From: CBDCYS01 sp965226245
GTDB taxonomy: Bacteria; Acidobacteriota; Terriglobia; Bryobacterales; UBA6623
Reading direction: 5' to 3'
Length of the DNA stretch: 64,000 bases
Assembly: GCA_965226245.1 (NCBI GenBank)
Contig: CBDDCL010000015.1
Location: forward strand, 1,612,001-1,676,000
Below the pieces are notes generated by a model, which saw only the letters and a list, made by a program, of their open reading frames with translations, searched no databases and was not told where the DNA came from. Of this stretch, positions 9,046-18,216 are shown piece after piece. How positions within the stretch are numbered: position 1 is the first letter of the stretch; each line of letters opens with the position of its first letter. The position numbers were made by a program, and so were the translations under genes.

Positions 9046-12000
9046 ATGTGCAGGAGGACACTCCTCCTGGGGGTAGTCTGTGTTCTTTTCGCCGCAGGGT
9101 CAGCCATCGGCCAGCCCCCCCCTAGCGGTGTAATCCGCGGCCGGGTTGTTGATCCCCAACAGGCCCCCCTCGAAGACGTTAAGGTCACGCTCGTCGATCT
9201 TTCGAGCGCGAAACCGCTAACCGCCCACAGCGATCCGGCAGGCCGCTTTAGCTTTACAGGCTTGCCTTCGGCCAAGTACTCCTTGACGTTTGACTTGGAA
9301 GGATACGCCGTCCAGCAACTACGGCCCTATGAAGTTCTTCCCGGGATTCCGGTCGAGATGTCGGTGGAACTCAAGCGCCTCGCTCCTCCGCTCACTCGCC
9401 CCCGCGCGGGATTGGAGGGAATCGCCATCGAATACGGCCTCGTCAGAGAGCAGATCGAGGCTGTGCCGGTATTGATCGGCTCGGACGGCCGAACAGCGGT
9501 GGACAAGCTCTTGTCAATGGTGCCGGGCGCGAGTCCGACTCAATCGCTGGAAGTCAACCCATTCACCGGGCGGGCCGCGGCGGTTTCCGCTAATGGGTCG
9601 AGGCCGTCGGCGATCAACTACCAGCTCGATGGCGGTTCGAACAACGCACAAAACCGCATTACGGGCGCGCAGGCAACAACTTTCGGGCCCATGCCGGAAG
9701 GAATCGAGACGTTGCGGGTAGTCAGCCACACCTATTCCGCCCAAGACGGACGCAACGCCGGCGCTGTTGTTTCGGCCACGACTCGGGGCGGCGGCAACGA
9801 GTGGCACGGTCAACTCCGCGGGTTTTGGCGTCCGCGAGGCGGCAACACGATCGAAACATTTGACGGATCGAGCGATTCAATCAACGGTTTGGCGGCAGGG
9901 GGGCAAATAGGAGGGGCGCTGTCGAAAAAGAAAGGCCTTTTCCTGTTTCTGGATGCCGAAGCTTGGGCTACCAACCGCCGTGAAACCGAGATCTCGCCCG
10001 TGCTCACTGTCGCCGAGCGCGCCGGTGACTTTTCTTCGGCGTCCCCGCGGAACGCGCCGCGCGACCCGCAAACGAATGTGCCTTTCGTCAACGGATTACT
10101 GCCGGCCAATTTGCTCGATCCGCTGATGACGAAGTATCTCGATACGTTTGTTCCGGCGCCCAACGAAGGGGAGAATCGTTACCTCTCGGAAAGAGATCTC
10201 GATGGCAATGGAGAGATGCTGCTGGGCCGGCTCGACTGGCGTTTGCGCAATTGGTCATTGAACTCCAGCTACTTCAACTTCCGCAGTCGCGTCGACGAGC
10301 CGTTTCGCGACGCTGGATTAGCGGCCCCGGGTCTGGCCTTGCGGCGCGGACAACGTTCTCACAACGCCCAGGTCAGCCTTACTTACACGCCCGGACCCGG
10401 TTTTTCAAACGCTGTCCGCTTGGCGGGGCAGCGTTTGTTGGGCAACCGCCGGCAAGGGCGCCTGGACTTTATTGACACCTCCGCGGATAGTTTCGGGTTT
10501 GACTTTCAGAGCTTTGGCGCCAATCCAGCTACGCTTCCCGATGTGACTCTGCTCGGCGATGACGGCGCCGAACGGCTGCGGATTGCGCCATTCTTGTTCG
10601 CGGAATCGTCGGCACAGACGTCTTTTCAGATTCGCGATGATCTGGCCTATCGTCGCGGGGGGCTCGTTCTTCGAGGCGGCGTGCTGCTCCGGCGCGGCAT
10701 CTGGCCGTTCTCAAACACCGAGAATGCCGCCGGAAGCTTCACCTTTTCGCCAACAGCATTTCGCGGCACGCGCAACAGCGCCGCGGACCTGCTGCTCGGC
10801 ATCCCCGCCTCTTACCGGCTAACCACCCCGCGCAGCCTGAACCTGCGCTGGAACGAATTTGCGCTCTACGGAGAGTCGGAAGTGCGTCCTTTTCGGGGCA
10901 TGCAGATTACGCTCGGCCTGCGCTTTGAGTCACAGCCGCCCGCTGTCGAGCGGCTGGACCGCTTGGCGGCCTTTCGGCGCACCGTCGAGAGCCAGTCGTT
11001 CGAGGATACCTTGCCCAACCTGATTTTCCCCGGTGATCCCGACGGCGACCTCGGCGTGCTTCCCCGCTCCACGATTCGAACCGATGGCAAACACTTCGCC
11101 CCCCGCGCCGGGCTGGCCTACTCTCCAACTTCGGAGAACAAGCTTTCGCGCTGGATCTTCGGCGAATCGGGCCGCTCGGTTTTCCGCGCTTCCTACGGAG
11201 TGTTCCACGATTTCGGAACATTCGCCGGATCAAGCGCTGCTGCCTTATTCCAAGCTACTTATCCGCCTTTCAGCATCGACACCCGTTTCAACTTTGCCCA
11301 ACTGGCCCGTGCCGGCAGCTTTCAGGCGCCGCTTTCGATTGTCCCTCCTGTCAACACGGGTTTTATTCGCGGTTCGGCCGTTACTTACCCGATTCTGGTG
11401 TTCGACCCGTTTTTTGACAACGCCATGGCGCATCACTGGGCCGCCGGCTGGCAACGCCTGTTGCCACACCGCGTATTCGTGAGCGCAATGTACGTCGGAA
11501 CCCGCTCGCTGAACTTGCAGCGCCAGCGGGAGCTGAACGAATTCCGGCGCAATCCGCTATTGGGATTCGGGTCGATTCGCAACATGCGCCTCTTCTCGCA
11601 ATACCGCAACATCCGCTCGTTTGAGAGTTCCGGGGACGCTCGCTACAACGGGATGCACCTGAAGGCCACGCGCTACCTCACGCGAGGCCTGGCGTTTGAC
11701 ATCGGCTACACCTGGTCCAGTTCGTTTGACAACGCCAGCATCGCTTTTGGCGACGCATTCAATACGGAGCCGCGGGCGCCTTCCGATTTCGATCGGCGCC
11801 ACATGCTGACGGCAACTTGGCTCTATCGAATCCGGCTGCCCCGGGACCTGGCGTCGCGAATACCGTGGGCGGACGGCTGGCGGATCAGCGGTATCTGGCG
11901 CTTGCGGTCCGGCCTGCCTCTCGATGTCCGGCAGACGGAAGATCCTACGTTTAGCTTTGAGCGCGTGGGGCGGCCTGACATCGCCGGAACGTATCAGCGC

Positions 12001-12363
12001 CTGGATCCGGGCGGGATCCGAACGTTTACGCGTTTGGACGGCAGCAGCGTGAGCGGCCGCTTTGCCTTCGATCCCAACGTGTTTCAGCCTGTCGTTCCCA
12101 CCAGCTTCGACGAGCTGCGGCAAGGATCGCTGGGCCGCAACGCGCTGCGGATGCACGGCTTCCAGCAGTGGGACCTGCAAATCGCCAAGTCAGTGGCCGT
12201 CACCGAAACGATGTCGGTCGATTTCGGCATCGACATGCTCAACGCCTTCAACAACCAGAACTGGGCCGCCCCGTTCAGCAATGTAGACGACCCCTACTTC
12301 GGGATCGTTCGCTCCGAAGGGCTCCAGCGCACCTTCCAATTCAACGTCCGTTTCCGTTTCTAA
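9046..12363 (+). CDS. TonB-dependent receptor-like outer membrane protein with carboxypeptidase-regulatory-like domain
   Basis: A 1105-residue protein of the same architecture as that at 1004: signal peptide (MCRRTLLLGVVCVLFAAGSA), carboxypeptidase-regulatory-like domain (GVIRGRVVDPQQAPLEDVKV), plug with VSANGSRPSAINYQLDGG, beta-barrel, and C-terminal FQFNVRFRF. The start ATG 9046 lies 4 bases after the anti-sigma stop and gives the signal peptide at the N terminus. It is divergent from the first receptor, so a different substrate is likely. Its place after a sigma/anti-sigma pair recalls the sigma-regulator-receptor triads of outer-membrane uptake systems, although here the receptor is last. 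Confidence 0.86.
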   Translation: MCRRTLLLGVVCVLFAAGSAIGQPPPSGVIRGRVVDPQQAPLEDVKVTLVDLSSAKPLTAHSDPAGRFSFTGLPSAKYSLTFDLEGYAVQQLRPYEVLPGIPVEMSVELKRLAPPLTRPRAGLEGIAIEYGLVREQIEAVPVLIGSDGRTAVDKLLSMVPGASPTQSLEVNPFTGRAAAVSANGSRPSAINYQLDGGSNNAQNRITGAQATTFGPMPEGIETLRVVSHTYSAQDGRNAGAVVSATTRGGGNEWHGQLRGFWRPRGGNTIETFDGSSDSINGLAAGGQIGGALSKKKGLFLFLDAEAWATNRRETEISPVLTVAERAGDFSSASPRNAPRDPQTNVPFVNGLLPANLLDPLMTKYLDTFVPAPNEGENRYLSERDLDGNGEMLLGRLDWRLRNWSLNSSYFNFRSRVDEPFRDAGLAAPGLALRRGQRSHNAQVSLTYTPGPGFSNAVRLAGQRLLGNRRQGRLDFIDTSADSFGFDFQSFGANPATLPDVTLLGDDGAERLRIAPFLFAESSAQTSFQIRDDLAYRRGGLVLRGGVLLRRGIWPFSNTENAAGSFTFSPTAFRGTRNSAADLLLGIPASYRLTTPRSLNLRWNEFALYGESEVRPFRGMQITLGLRFESQPPAVERLDRLAAFRRTVESQSFEDTLPNLIFPGDPDGDLGVLPRSTIRTDGKHFAPRAGLAYSPTSENKLSRWIFGESGRSVFRASYGVFHDFGTFAGSSAAALFQATYPPFSIDTRFNFAQLARAGSFQAPLSIVPPVNTGFIRGSAVTYPILVFDPFFDNAMAHHWAAGWQRLLPHRVFVSAMYVGTRSLNLQRQRELNEFRRNPLLGFGSIRNMRLFSQYRNIRSFESSGDARYNGMHLKATRYLTRGLAFDIGYTWSSSFDNASIAFGDAFNTEPRAPSDFDRRHMLTATWLYRIRLPRDLASRIPWADGWRISGIWRLRSGLPLDVRQTEDPTFSFERVGRPDIAGTYQRLDPGGIRTFTRLDGSSVSGRFAFDPNVFQPVVPTSFDELRQGSLGRNALRMHGFQQWDLQIAKSVAVTETMSVDFGIDMLNAFNNQNWAAPFSNVDDPYFGIVRSEGLQRTFQFNVRFRF

Positions 12364-12409
12364 CGATCCGCCGCCCGCGGAGCCGCTGCCGTCGTTGTGA
12401 TTTGCTTGT

Positions 12410-12458
12410 ACAGGCAGCAGCGCCTGTCTCGATTGGCGGGAAACCGGCTGCAGCCGGT
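12410..12458. terminator. Pair of palindromes after receptor gene
   Basis: ACAGGC-AGCAGC-GCCTGT (12410-12427) is followed by the perfect palindrome ACCGGCTGCAGCCGGT (12443-12458). They stand 47 bases after the receptor stop, with no T-run, so terminator or processing function is only a suggestion. Confidence 0.4.
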
Positions 12459-12589
12459 CGTCCGAATCCACCCAGGATGCGAAAACCACACGAGAGGCCA
12501 AAACCTCTAAACTCCAGTAGAGGGAAGCGCCATGGGTATGGCTCCGCGGGCGTTGAAATCTGGGGGTTTTGAAATCTGGAGGTAACAAG

Positions 12590-14725
12590 ATGAAGCGGCT
12601 AGCGTTGATCGCACTATTTACTCTTCTTTTCGCCGGGGCGATTCACGTTACTGGCTGGGGACAAAGCGGGTCAACACCAGGCGACGAGTATACTTTCGAA
12701 ACTTCGCGGCGCGGTTTCCAGCCCATCGAATATCCCGGACCGTTGAACTACCAAGACGCCGTGCGTCTGTTGCTGCGCCATGAAGGCAGTTTTCACTTCC
12801 CCATCACGCGTTCGTTTCGCGAGCGGCGCCTGGCGCCCGAAGCTGACCTGTGGGAACTGGACCTTCCCCATGCGCTGAAGCTCCGCGTGAGCCGTGACGG
12901 AATCGAGGTCGTCGCTAAACCCGCGAACCTGCGGCTGGCGGTGGAGGATACCTACAATCTGGTCACGCTCTTGCGGAACGAGCTTGATGACCCCATTGAC
13001 ATCAAGCTGATCGCCGGTCTGGGCGAAGCAGGAACAACCGACCGCTGGAAAATTCGTCCAGGCATCAATTACGCGTCTCTCAATCTGCGCCCAACCGTCG
13101 CCGGCGCGGCGGACGTACGCCTGAAAATCCATGCCGGAGACGATCTCCCCGGGCAAGGCTCGCCGCCCGAAAGCCGGATTCAAGCCGAGGTGACTTTCCC
13201 CGCTCAAGTCGTCCGATGGGGCAAGCTCAGAATCCGAACCCTTGAAGACGGCCGTCCTCAGGTTGCGCGCGTCTACGTAAGGGCTTCCGACGGACTTTCT
13301 TATGCACCCAGCGGCGATTCGGGTGGCCCAACGCTTTCGCGCATCACTTGGACGCACGGCGACTATTATTTCTACAGTCGCGGAGAACACTTGCTCCGCT
13401 TGCCCGAGGGCCCCGCCACGATCGAGGCTGTGCGAGGCATCGAATACGGGATCATCCGCCGGCAGGTTGAAATCCGCGCGGGAGAAACCGCTCAAGTCGT
13501 CCTCGAACTCGAACGCCGCTCGAACCTGGCCGGCGAGCACTGGTACGGCGGCGATGTTCACATCCACGCCAACTACAACAATCATGAATTTATCACTCCC
13601 AGCGACATCAGGCTCCAAGCGCTCGGAGAGGATCTCAACGTTGCCAACTTGATGGTGGCCAATTCCGTCGATGCGCATATTCACGATGAGCAGTATTTCG
13701 AAGGCAAGCCGAACCGGCTGCGCGATGCGACGCACATCCTCAATTGGGGAGAGGAGATGCGCAATCGTGGTCTCTACGGCCACATGTGCCTGACCGGACT
13801 CAAGAGCCTTGTCAAGCCGCTCTACACCGGCTTTGCGGGTACGCCCTATCCTTACGACTATCCTCCGAACCACGTGCAGGCGCTAGCCGCGACGCGCCAA
13901 GGAGCGGCGGTGAGCTACGCGCATCCGGGATATCGATTCACCGATGATCCGCGCAGCATGAGCGCCCGCGAGGCCCCGGTTGATCTGGCGCTGGGATCCA
14001 TCCAGGCCATGGACGTGGTCAGCAATAACAACGAGGATGCGACCACTTCTTTTTGGTATCGCCTTTTGAACACGGGGTTGAAGTGCGCGATCTCCGCCGG
14101 CAGTGACAGCTTCACCAACCGCCGCCACATGTGGATCCCCGGCGGCCACCGCGTCTATGTCCATACCGGCGGGCCACTTGCCTACCGCGAATGGGTCGAC
14201 AACTACAAAAAGGGCCGCAGCTTCGCGACCAACGGGCCGATCGTGCGGTTCACGGTGAATGGCGAGCTGCCGGGCGCGGAGCTGGAGTTGAAGGCAGGTG
14301 ATCGCCTCGAGATCGAGGCGTCTGCTACTTCCTTTCTGCCGATGGAAACGCTCGAAATTGTCATGAACGGAAATGTCATCGCCCAGGCGAAAGCGAGCGG
14401 CGACAAGATGTCGGTGGCTCTATCGAAGGAAATCCCCCTCGAATCAGGAGCTTGGCTCGCGGCCCGCGTCAGGGGTCCGTTCGACCGCCATGTCGTCAAC
14501 GACACCTACCTCTACGCCCACACCAGCCCGGTCTACTGCCAAGTGGACGGCAAGCGCGCCGGGCTCCGCGACGATGGGGCCTTCTTCGTGCGCTGGATTG
14601 ATCAATTGATCGACATGGCCCGCCAGCGTGGAAAGTATGCCTCCGACGAGCAAAGGCAGGAAGTCATCGAGCTGTTTCGCAAGGGCCGCGCTTACTACGA
14701 AAAGGTCGCCGCCGAAGGAAGTTAA
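12590..14725 (+). CDS. CehA/McbA-type (PHP-like) secreted metallohydrolase
   Basis: A 711-residue exported protein. It has a signal peptide (MKRLALIALFTLLFAGAIHV). A metal-binding motif WYGGDVHIHANYNNH occurs near residue 318, with further His residues in SVDAHIHDEQYF and SYAHPGYRF, as in the CehA/McbA branch of PHP hydrolases. The first ~300 residues appear to be beta-sandwich material. ATG 12590 is chosen for its strong GGAGGT at 12578; ATG 12569 lacks one. CehA/McbA enzymes hydrolyse carbamate esters, but family members in soil bacteria are mostly unassigned, so the substrate here is unknown. It stands alone between two intergenic gaps. Confidence 0.78.
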   Translation: MKRLALIALFTLLFAGAIHVTGWGQSGSTPGDEYTFETSRRGFQPIEYPGPLNYQDAVRLLLRHEGSFHFPITRSFRERRLAPEADLWELDLPHALKLRVSRDGIEVVAKPANLRLAVEDTYNLVTLLRNELDDPIDIKLIAGLGEAGTTDRWKIRPGINYASLNLRPTVAGAADVRLKIHAGDDLPGQGSPPESRIQAEVTFPAQVVRWGKLRIRTLEDGRPQVARVYVRASDGLSYAPSGDSGGPTLSRITWTHGDYYFYSRGEHLLRLPEGPATIEAVRGIEYGIIRRQVEIRAGETAQVVLELERRSNLAGEHWYGGDVHIHANYNNHEFITPSDIRLQALGEDLNVANLMVANSVDAHIHDEQYFEGKPNRLRDATHILNWGEEMRNRGLYGHMCLTGLKSLVKPLYTGFAGTPYPYDYPPNHVQALAATRQGAAVSYAHPGYRFTDDPRSMSAREAPVDLALGSIQAMDVVSNNNEDATTSFWYRLLNTGLKCAISAGSDSFTNRRHMWIPGGHRVYVHTGGPLAYREWVDNYKKGRSFATNGPIVRFTVNGELPGAELELKAGDRLEIEASATSFLPMETLEIVMNGNVIAQAKASGDKMSVALSKEIPLESGAWLAARVRGPFDRHVVNDTYLYAHTSPVYCQVDGKRAGLRDDGAFFVRWIDQLIDMARQRGKYASDEQRQEVIELFRKGRAYYEKVAAEGS

Positions 14726-14853
14726 CCGGTGTTGACCGCGTCTGTGCGGCTTGATTGGCACTCTTGCAAGATCGCCGGGGTGGGCGGGTCTGGCCCACTC
14801 GTCTGGCGTTCGGGGCTCTGAATCGGGGCTCTGAATCTGGCCTCAGACTTCAG

Positions 14854-15408
14854 TTATCTTTCGCCTAGCACGCTGCGGGGGTCAAGTTCCAGGCCGCTGA
14901 GTACATCAGTCACGATGCGGTCTCCGGCCCGCGCCCGCGCCAGCAGAGTGTACTCGTTGCCTTCCAGCCGCCAGGTGCTGATTTCGTTGTCACGCGGATC
15001 AACCAGCCAGTACTCAGCAACGCCGTACTGAGCGTAGTGTTGGAATTTCACGACGGTGTCATGGGTGCGGTTTGACTCGGAAATGACCTCGATGATTAGA
15101 TCGGGCGGACCATCAATGAACTTTTCCTTGACGATGTGCGGCCGCTGCCTGCTGATGAAGCAGAGGTCGGGTTCATAGTGGACGTGAGGCGCGAGAATCA
15201 CGTGTATGGCGCAGCCGTAGACCTGACCCGAATCTGGTTGCTGGACAAACGAGCCAATCTCTCCCGCCAGATGCGTACATATCCTCTGATGGCGCGTGGC
15301 GGGCGTGGGTGACATGACTAGCTCTCCGTCGACGATCTCGGTGCGTCCGGCGTCTTCGGGCCAATCTTTGATGTCGTCCCAGGTCAGTTTTTTGGCGGCG
15401 ACGCTCAT
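14854..15408 (-). CDS. Uma2-family (DUF820) endonuclease-like protein
   Basis: A 184-residue protein of the Uma2 family, a restriction endonuclease-like fold with unknown physiological role. Family signatures visible are the N-terminal TWDDIKDWPEDAGRTEIVDG, ELVMSPTPATRHQ, then PDLIIEVISES and the catalytic-type YWLVDPRDNEI. Length matches the family. It is transcribed away from fabD and has no partner antitoxin-like gene. Confidence 0.87.
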   Translation of the reverse strand: MSVAAKKLTWDDIKDWPEDAGRTEIVDGELVMSPTPATRHQRICTHLAGEIGSFVQQPDSGQVYGCAIHVILAPHVHYEPDLCFISRQRPHIVKEKFIDGPPDLIIEVISESNRTHDTVVKFQHYAQYGVAEYWLVDPRDNEISTWRLEGNEYTLLARARAGDRIVTDVLSGLELDPRSVLGER

Positions 15409-15519
15409 CGTTGTTCTGATCGGATTCTAGCACGGGATTCAGGCGGTGACTCCGATACTCAGATTGTCCGCACCTTTCAACTTGCACTCTGTCCCCACTC
15501 AAGCTAGTGTGGACTGTTC

Positions 15520-16443
15520 ATGTCGAAGATCGCTTTTATCTTTCCTGGCCAGGGCTCGCAGTATGCGGGGATGGGCCAGGAATTAGCTCGGAACTTCCCG
15601 GCCGCGCGCCGGGTTTTCGAGCAAGCCGACGATGCCCTGGGTTTCACGATTTCTCAACTGTGCTTTGAAGGACCGGAGGACGAACTCAGGCTGACGGAGA
15701 ACACCCAGCCGGCGATCCTCACCTGCTCCGTCGCGGTTCACGCTGTTCTGCGGGAGCGAGGCGTTGAGCCCGACTATGTTGCCGGGCACAGCCTCGGTGA
15801 GTACTCGGCTCTGGTCGCCGCCGGCTCGATCGAGTTTGCCGACGCCCTGCGCTTGGTGCGGAAGCGCGGCCGCTACATGCAGGAGGCGGTCCCGAGCGGA
15901 GTGGGCGCCATGGCCGCTCTCATCGGAATGCCCACCGGGAAGCTCGAATCCATTTGCTCGGAGGCGGCGCAGGGCGAGGTCGTGGCTCCCGCCAACCTCA
16001 ACTCGCCGGCGCAAGCCGTCATCGCGGGCCACGCCGGCGCGGTCGAACGCGCGGTGGAACTCGCGAAGGAAGCCGGGGCACGGAAGGCTGTTCTGCTGCG
16101 GGTCAGCGCCCCGTTTCATTGCGCCCTGATGAAACCGGCGCAAGAAAGGCTTTCCGCGGATCTCAATGCAATCGACTTCAAAGATTTGGCGGTACCGCTT
16201 GTGAACAACTTCGCCGCGCGCGAGATTCGTACCGGCGCGGACGCCCGCGAGGGGCTCAAGCAGCAGGTGCCGAATCCCGTTCGCTGGGAAGATTCGATTC
16301 GCAAGCTTGCTTCCGCGGGTGTGGACCGCTTTGTCGAAGCCGGCCCCGGAAAGGCGCTCACGGGGCTGCTGAGAAGCATTGATCGTTCACTCGACGGATC
16401 GGCCGTCGGAGACCTCAAGTCATTGGAGAAGCTTTCGATATGA
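15520..16443 (+). CDS. fabD: Malonyl-CoA:ACP transacylase
   Basis: A 307-residue FabD, transferring malonyl groups from CoA to acyl carrier protein for fatty acid elongation. The N-terminal FPGQGSQYAGMG and the nucleophile motif GHSLGEYSAL (Ser near residue 91) are present, along with the catalytic His in SAPFHCALM. The stop overlaps the fabG start as ATGA, indicating translational coupling. No acpP or fabF follows, so the cluster is shorter than the common one. Confidence 0.95.
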   Translation: MSKIAFIFPGQGSQYAGMGQELARNFPAARRVFEQADDALGFTISQLCFEGPEDELRLTENTQPAILTCSVAVHAVLRERGVEPDYVAGHSLGEYSALVAAGSIEFADALRLVRKRGRYMQEAVPSGVGAMAALIGMPTGKLESICSEAAQGEVVAPANLNSPAQAVIAGHAGAVERAVELAKEAGARKAVLLRVSAPFHCALMKPAQERLSADLNAIDFKDLAVPLVNNFAAREIRTGADAREGLKQQVPNPVRWEDSIRKLASAGVDRFVEAGPGKALTGLLRSIDRSLDGSAVGDLKSLEKLSI

Positions 16444-17174
16444 AAGGCCGCGTTGCATTCATCACGGGGGCAAGCCAGGGAATCGGGCGCGAGTGCGCCA
16501 GCGAGCTGGCAAGGGCTGGGGCTCGCGTCATCGTTGGCGCTCGGCGGCAGGACAAGTTGCAACCGCTTGTGGAGGAGATCCGCTTCAGCGGCGGGGAAGC
16601 GGACGCCGTTTCGCTCGACGTCTCCTCGCGAGACTCAGTCAAGGACGCATTCCAGCAGGCCCGGGAACTGTGCGAACGCATCGACATTCTCGTCAATAAC
16701 GCCGGGATCACCCGCGACGGCCTGGCGCTTCGCATGTCGGCCGAAAACTGGGATGCCGTTATCGAGACCAACCTCACGGGCAGCTTTGCCTGCATTCAAG
16801 CAGTGCTGTCGGGGATGGTGCGCGCTCGCTGGGGGCGCATTATCAATATATCGTCCGTCGTCGGAGTCAGCGGAAACCCGGGCCAGGCAAATTACGTAGC
16901 GTCCAAGGCGGGGCTGATCGGGCTCACCAAGTCGCTGGCTCAAGAAGTCGCTTCACGCAACATCACGGTCAACGCCGTTGCGCCGGGCTACATCCAAACC
17001 GCGATGACCGGCGTGCTCGAAGACAAGGTCAAGCAGAAGATCGAGGAGACGATTCCACTCCGCCGCATCGGCTTGCCGCAAGAGGTGGCGCATGGCGTTC
17101 GATTCCTGGCAAGTGATAAAGCGGCTTACATCACTGGCCACGTGCTCCACATTAATGGCGGGCTCTACATGTGA
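16440..17174 (+). CDS. fabG: 3-oxoacyl-ACP reductase
   Basis: A 244-residue short-chain dehydrogenase, reducing 3-ketoacyl-ACP with NADPH. It shows the cofactor loop TGASQGIG (residues 10-17), NNAG, and the Ser-Tyr-Lys triad in NISSVVG and ANYVASKAG. It closes with the typical GHVLHINGGLYM. The start overlaps the fabD stop by four bases. Confidence 0.95.
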   Translation: MKGRVAFITGASQGIGRECASELARAGARVIVGARRQDKLQPLVEEIRFSGGEADAVSLDVSSRDSVKDAFQQARELCERIDILVNNAGITRDGLALRMSAENWDAVIETNLTGSFACIQAVLSGMVRARWGRIINISSVVGVSGNPGQANYVASKAGLIGLTKSLAQEVASRNITVNAVAPGYIQTAMTGVLEDKVKQKIEETIPLRRIGLPQEVAHGVRFLASDKAAYITGHVLHINGGLYM

Positions 17175-17259
17175 GACAGCGCCAACCGCTATTTCTCGGG
17201 ATGCACGAGGCGAAGCGCGTTCGAACAGACCGAAGTCTTCCCGCTTGAAGTTCCTCAAC

Positions 17260-17435
17260 AATGAGCCTGAAATCGGTTGGGTTCAGCCAGGGCAGGCTGC
17301 AGGGTGAGGATCTGCTTTCTGAGAGTATCGAGGGGAGCAAGAAAGAGGGGGGTACTCAACACGGTCTGGCTCCGGCCAAGTTTCGCAACAAGCTTTTGTC
17401 ATTCTGTAGACTTGTTTGCTCCCGAGTTGTCCTGT
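17260..17435 (+). repeat. Dispersed repeat, copy 1 of 2
   Basis: It begins AATGAGCCTGAAATCGGTT and shares GGGCAGGCTGC, GGGTGAGGATCT and CTTTCTGAGAG with the segment at 27703-27835. Similarity continues more weakly through GCAACAA and TTGTTTG. It lies downstream of fabG in a roughly 1-kb stretch (17175-18216) without a credible gene. Confidence 0.75.
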
Positions 17436-17938
17436 TCCATTCCAGGTCGCCGGCGCCGCGAGCGGCAGGCCTCGAGCAGTTTTCTTCTCGGTCACCCTCG
17501 ACCCTACTCCAACCGCTTAGAACGGCTTTATGACGTGACGCAAATTCGGCCTCATCAACTGACCGCAGGAGGTGAGAGCCCTGAGTCAAACGTTTCAAAG
17601 ATGTATCGTGATCCCCGGGTTTTTTCTGTTATCCAACCGGGCCTCTTCGGGAGCTCAGCCGGTCACCGGTCAGGACACTCCGCCGATTCGGGTCCGCGTC
17701 TTCGATTACGCACAAGTTCCTGATTCCACCTCGAAGGGTTGGTGTCGAGACCGTTTGGGCAAGCTGCTCCGCCTCGCGAGCCACTGCGGACAAGAATCCG
17801 GTTTGCGGCCGAAAGCCGGGCGCCTTACTCTGCAAGTCGGCATCCTCTTACAGGAAATGGTAGCCAAGTCGAAATTGAGTGGCTCCCGTTCGGTTATGCG
17901 CAAACGTCGAAGACTGGTTTAGGCGCTTAGTGTTCCAT

Positions 17939-18027
17939 ATCGACAAAAATTTGTCGATGTTGCGCAAGTCATTTGTTTTCAACTGCCCCGAAGGGGCCAC
18001 TCGTTCGGGGCGAAGTCCCCGAACGAG
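17939..18027. promoter_or_regulatory. Perfect inverted repeat followed by strong hairpin
   Basis: ATCGACAAA-AA-TTTGTCGAT (17939-17958) is a perfect 9-bp-arm palindrome that could be an operator. CTCGTTCGGGG-CGAAGT-CCCCGAACGAG (18000-18027) is a perfect 11-bp hairpin, preceded by a smaller GCCCCGAAGGGGC. No T-run follows. Both lie upstream of the enolase-superfamily gene; the role is unknown. Confidence 0.5.
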
Positions 18028-18216
18028 CCTAGTACGTTAGGAATGAAATTGTTGCTGTAACTGGCAGAAAACTTTTCCGCTCCGCTCTAGGTGCTTTGTT
18101 TTCAAGCGGGTACAGCGCATTTTCAAAAATCGGACTTACGAATCCTTTTTGGTTCCGGCTCGTCCGGGTTAGGCTATGATTGTTTTTCCATTTCAGCGCA
18201 AGCCGCGAGTGCGTGC

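Noticed and set aside
12671..13873. 400-codon open frame on the minus strand
   Set aside because: It is antisense to the CehA/McbA-type gene, which has a signal peptide, ribosome site and metal motifs.
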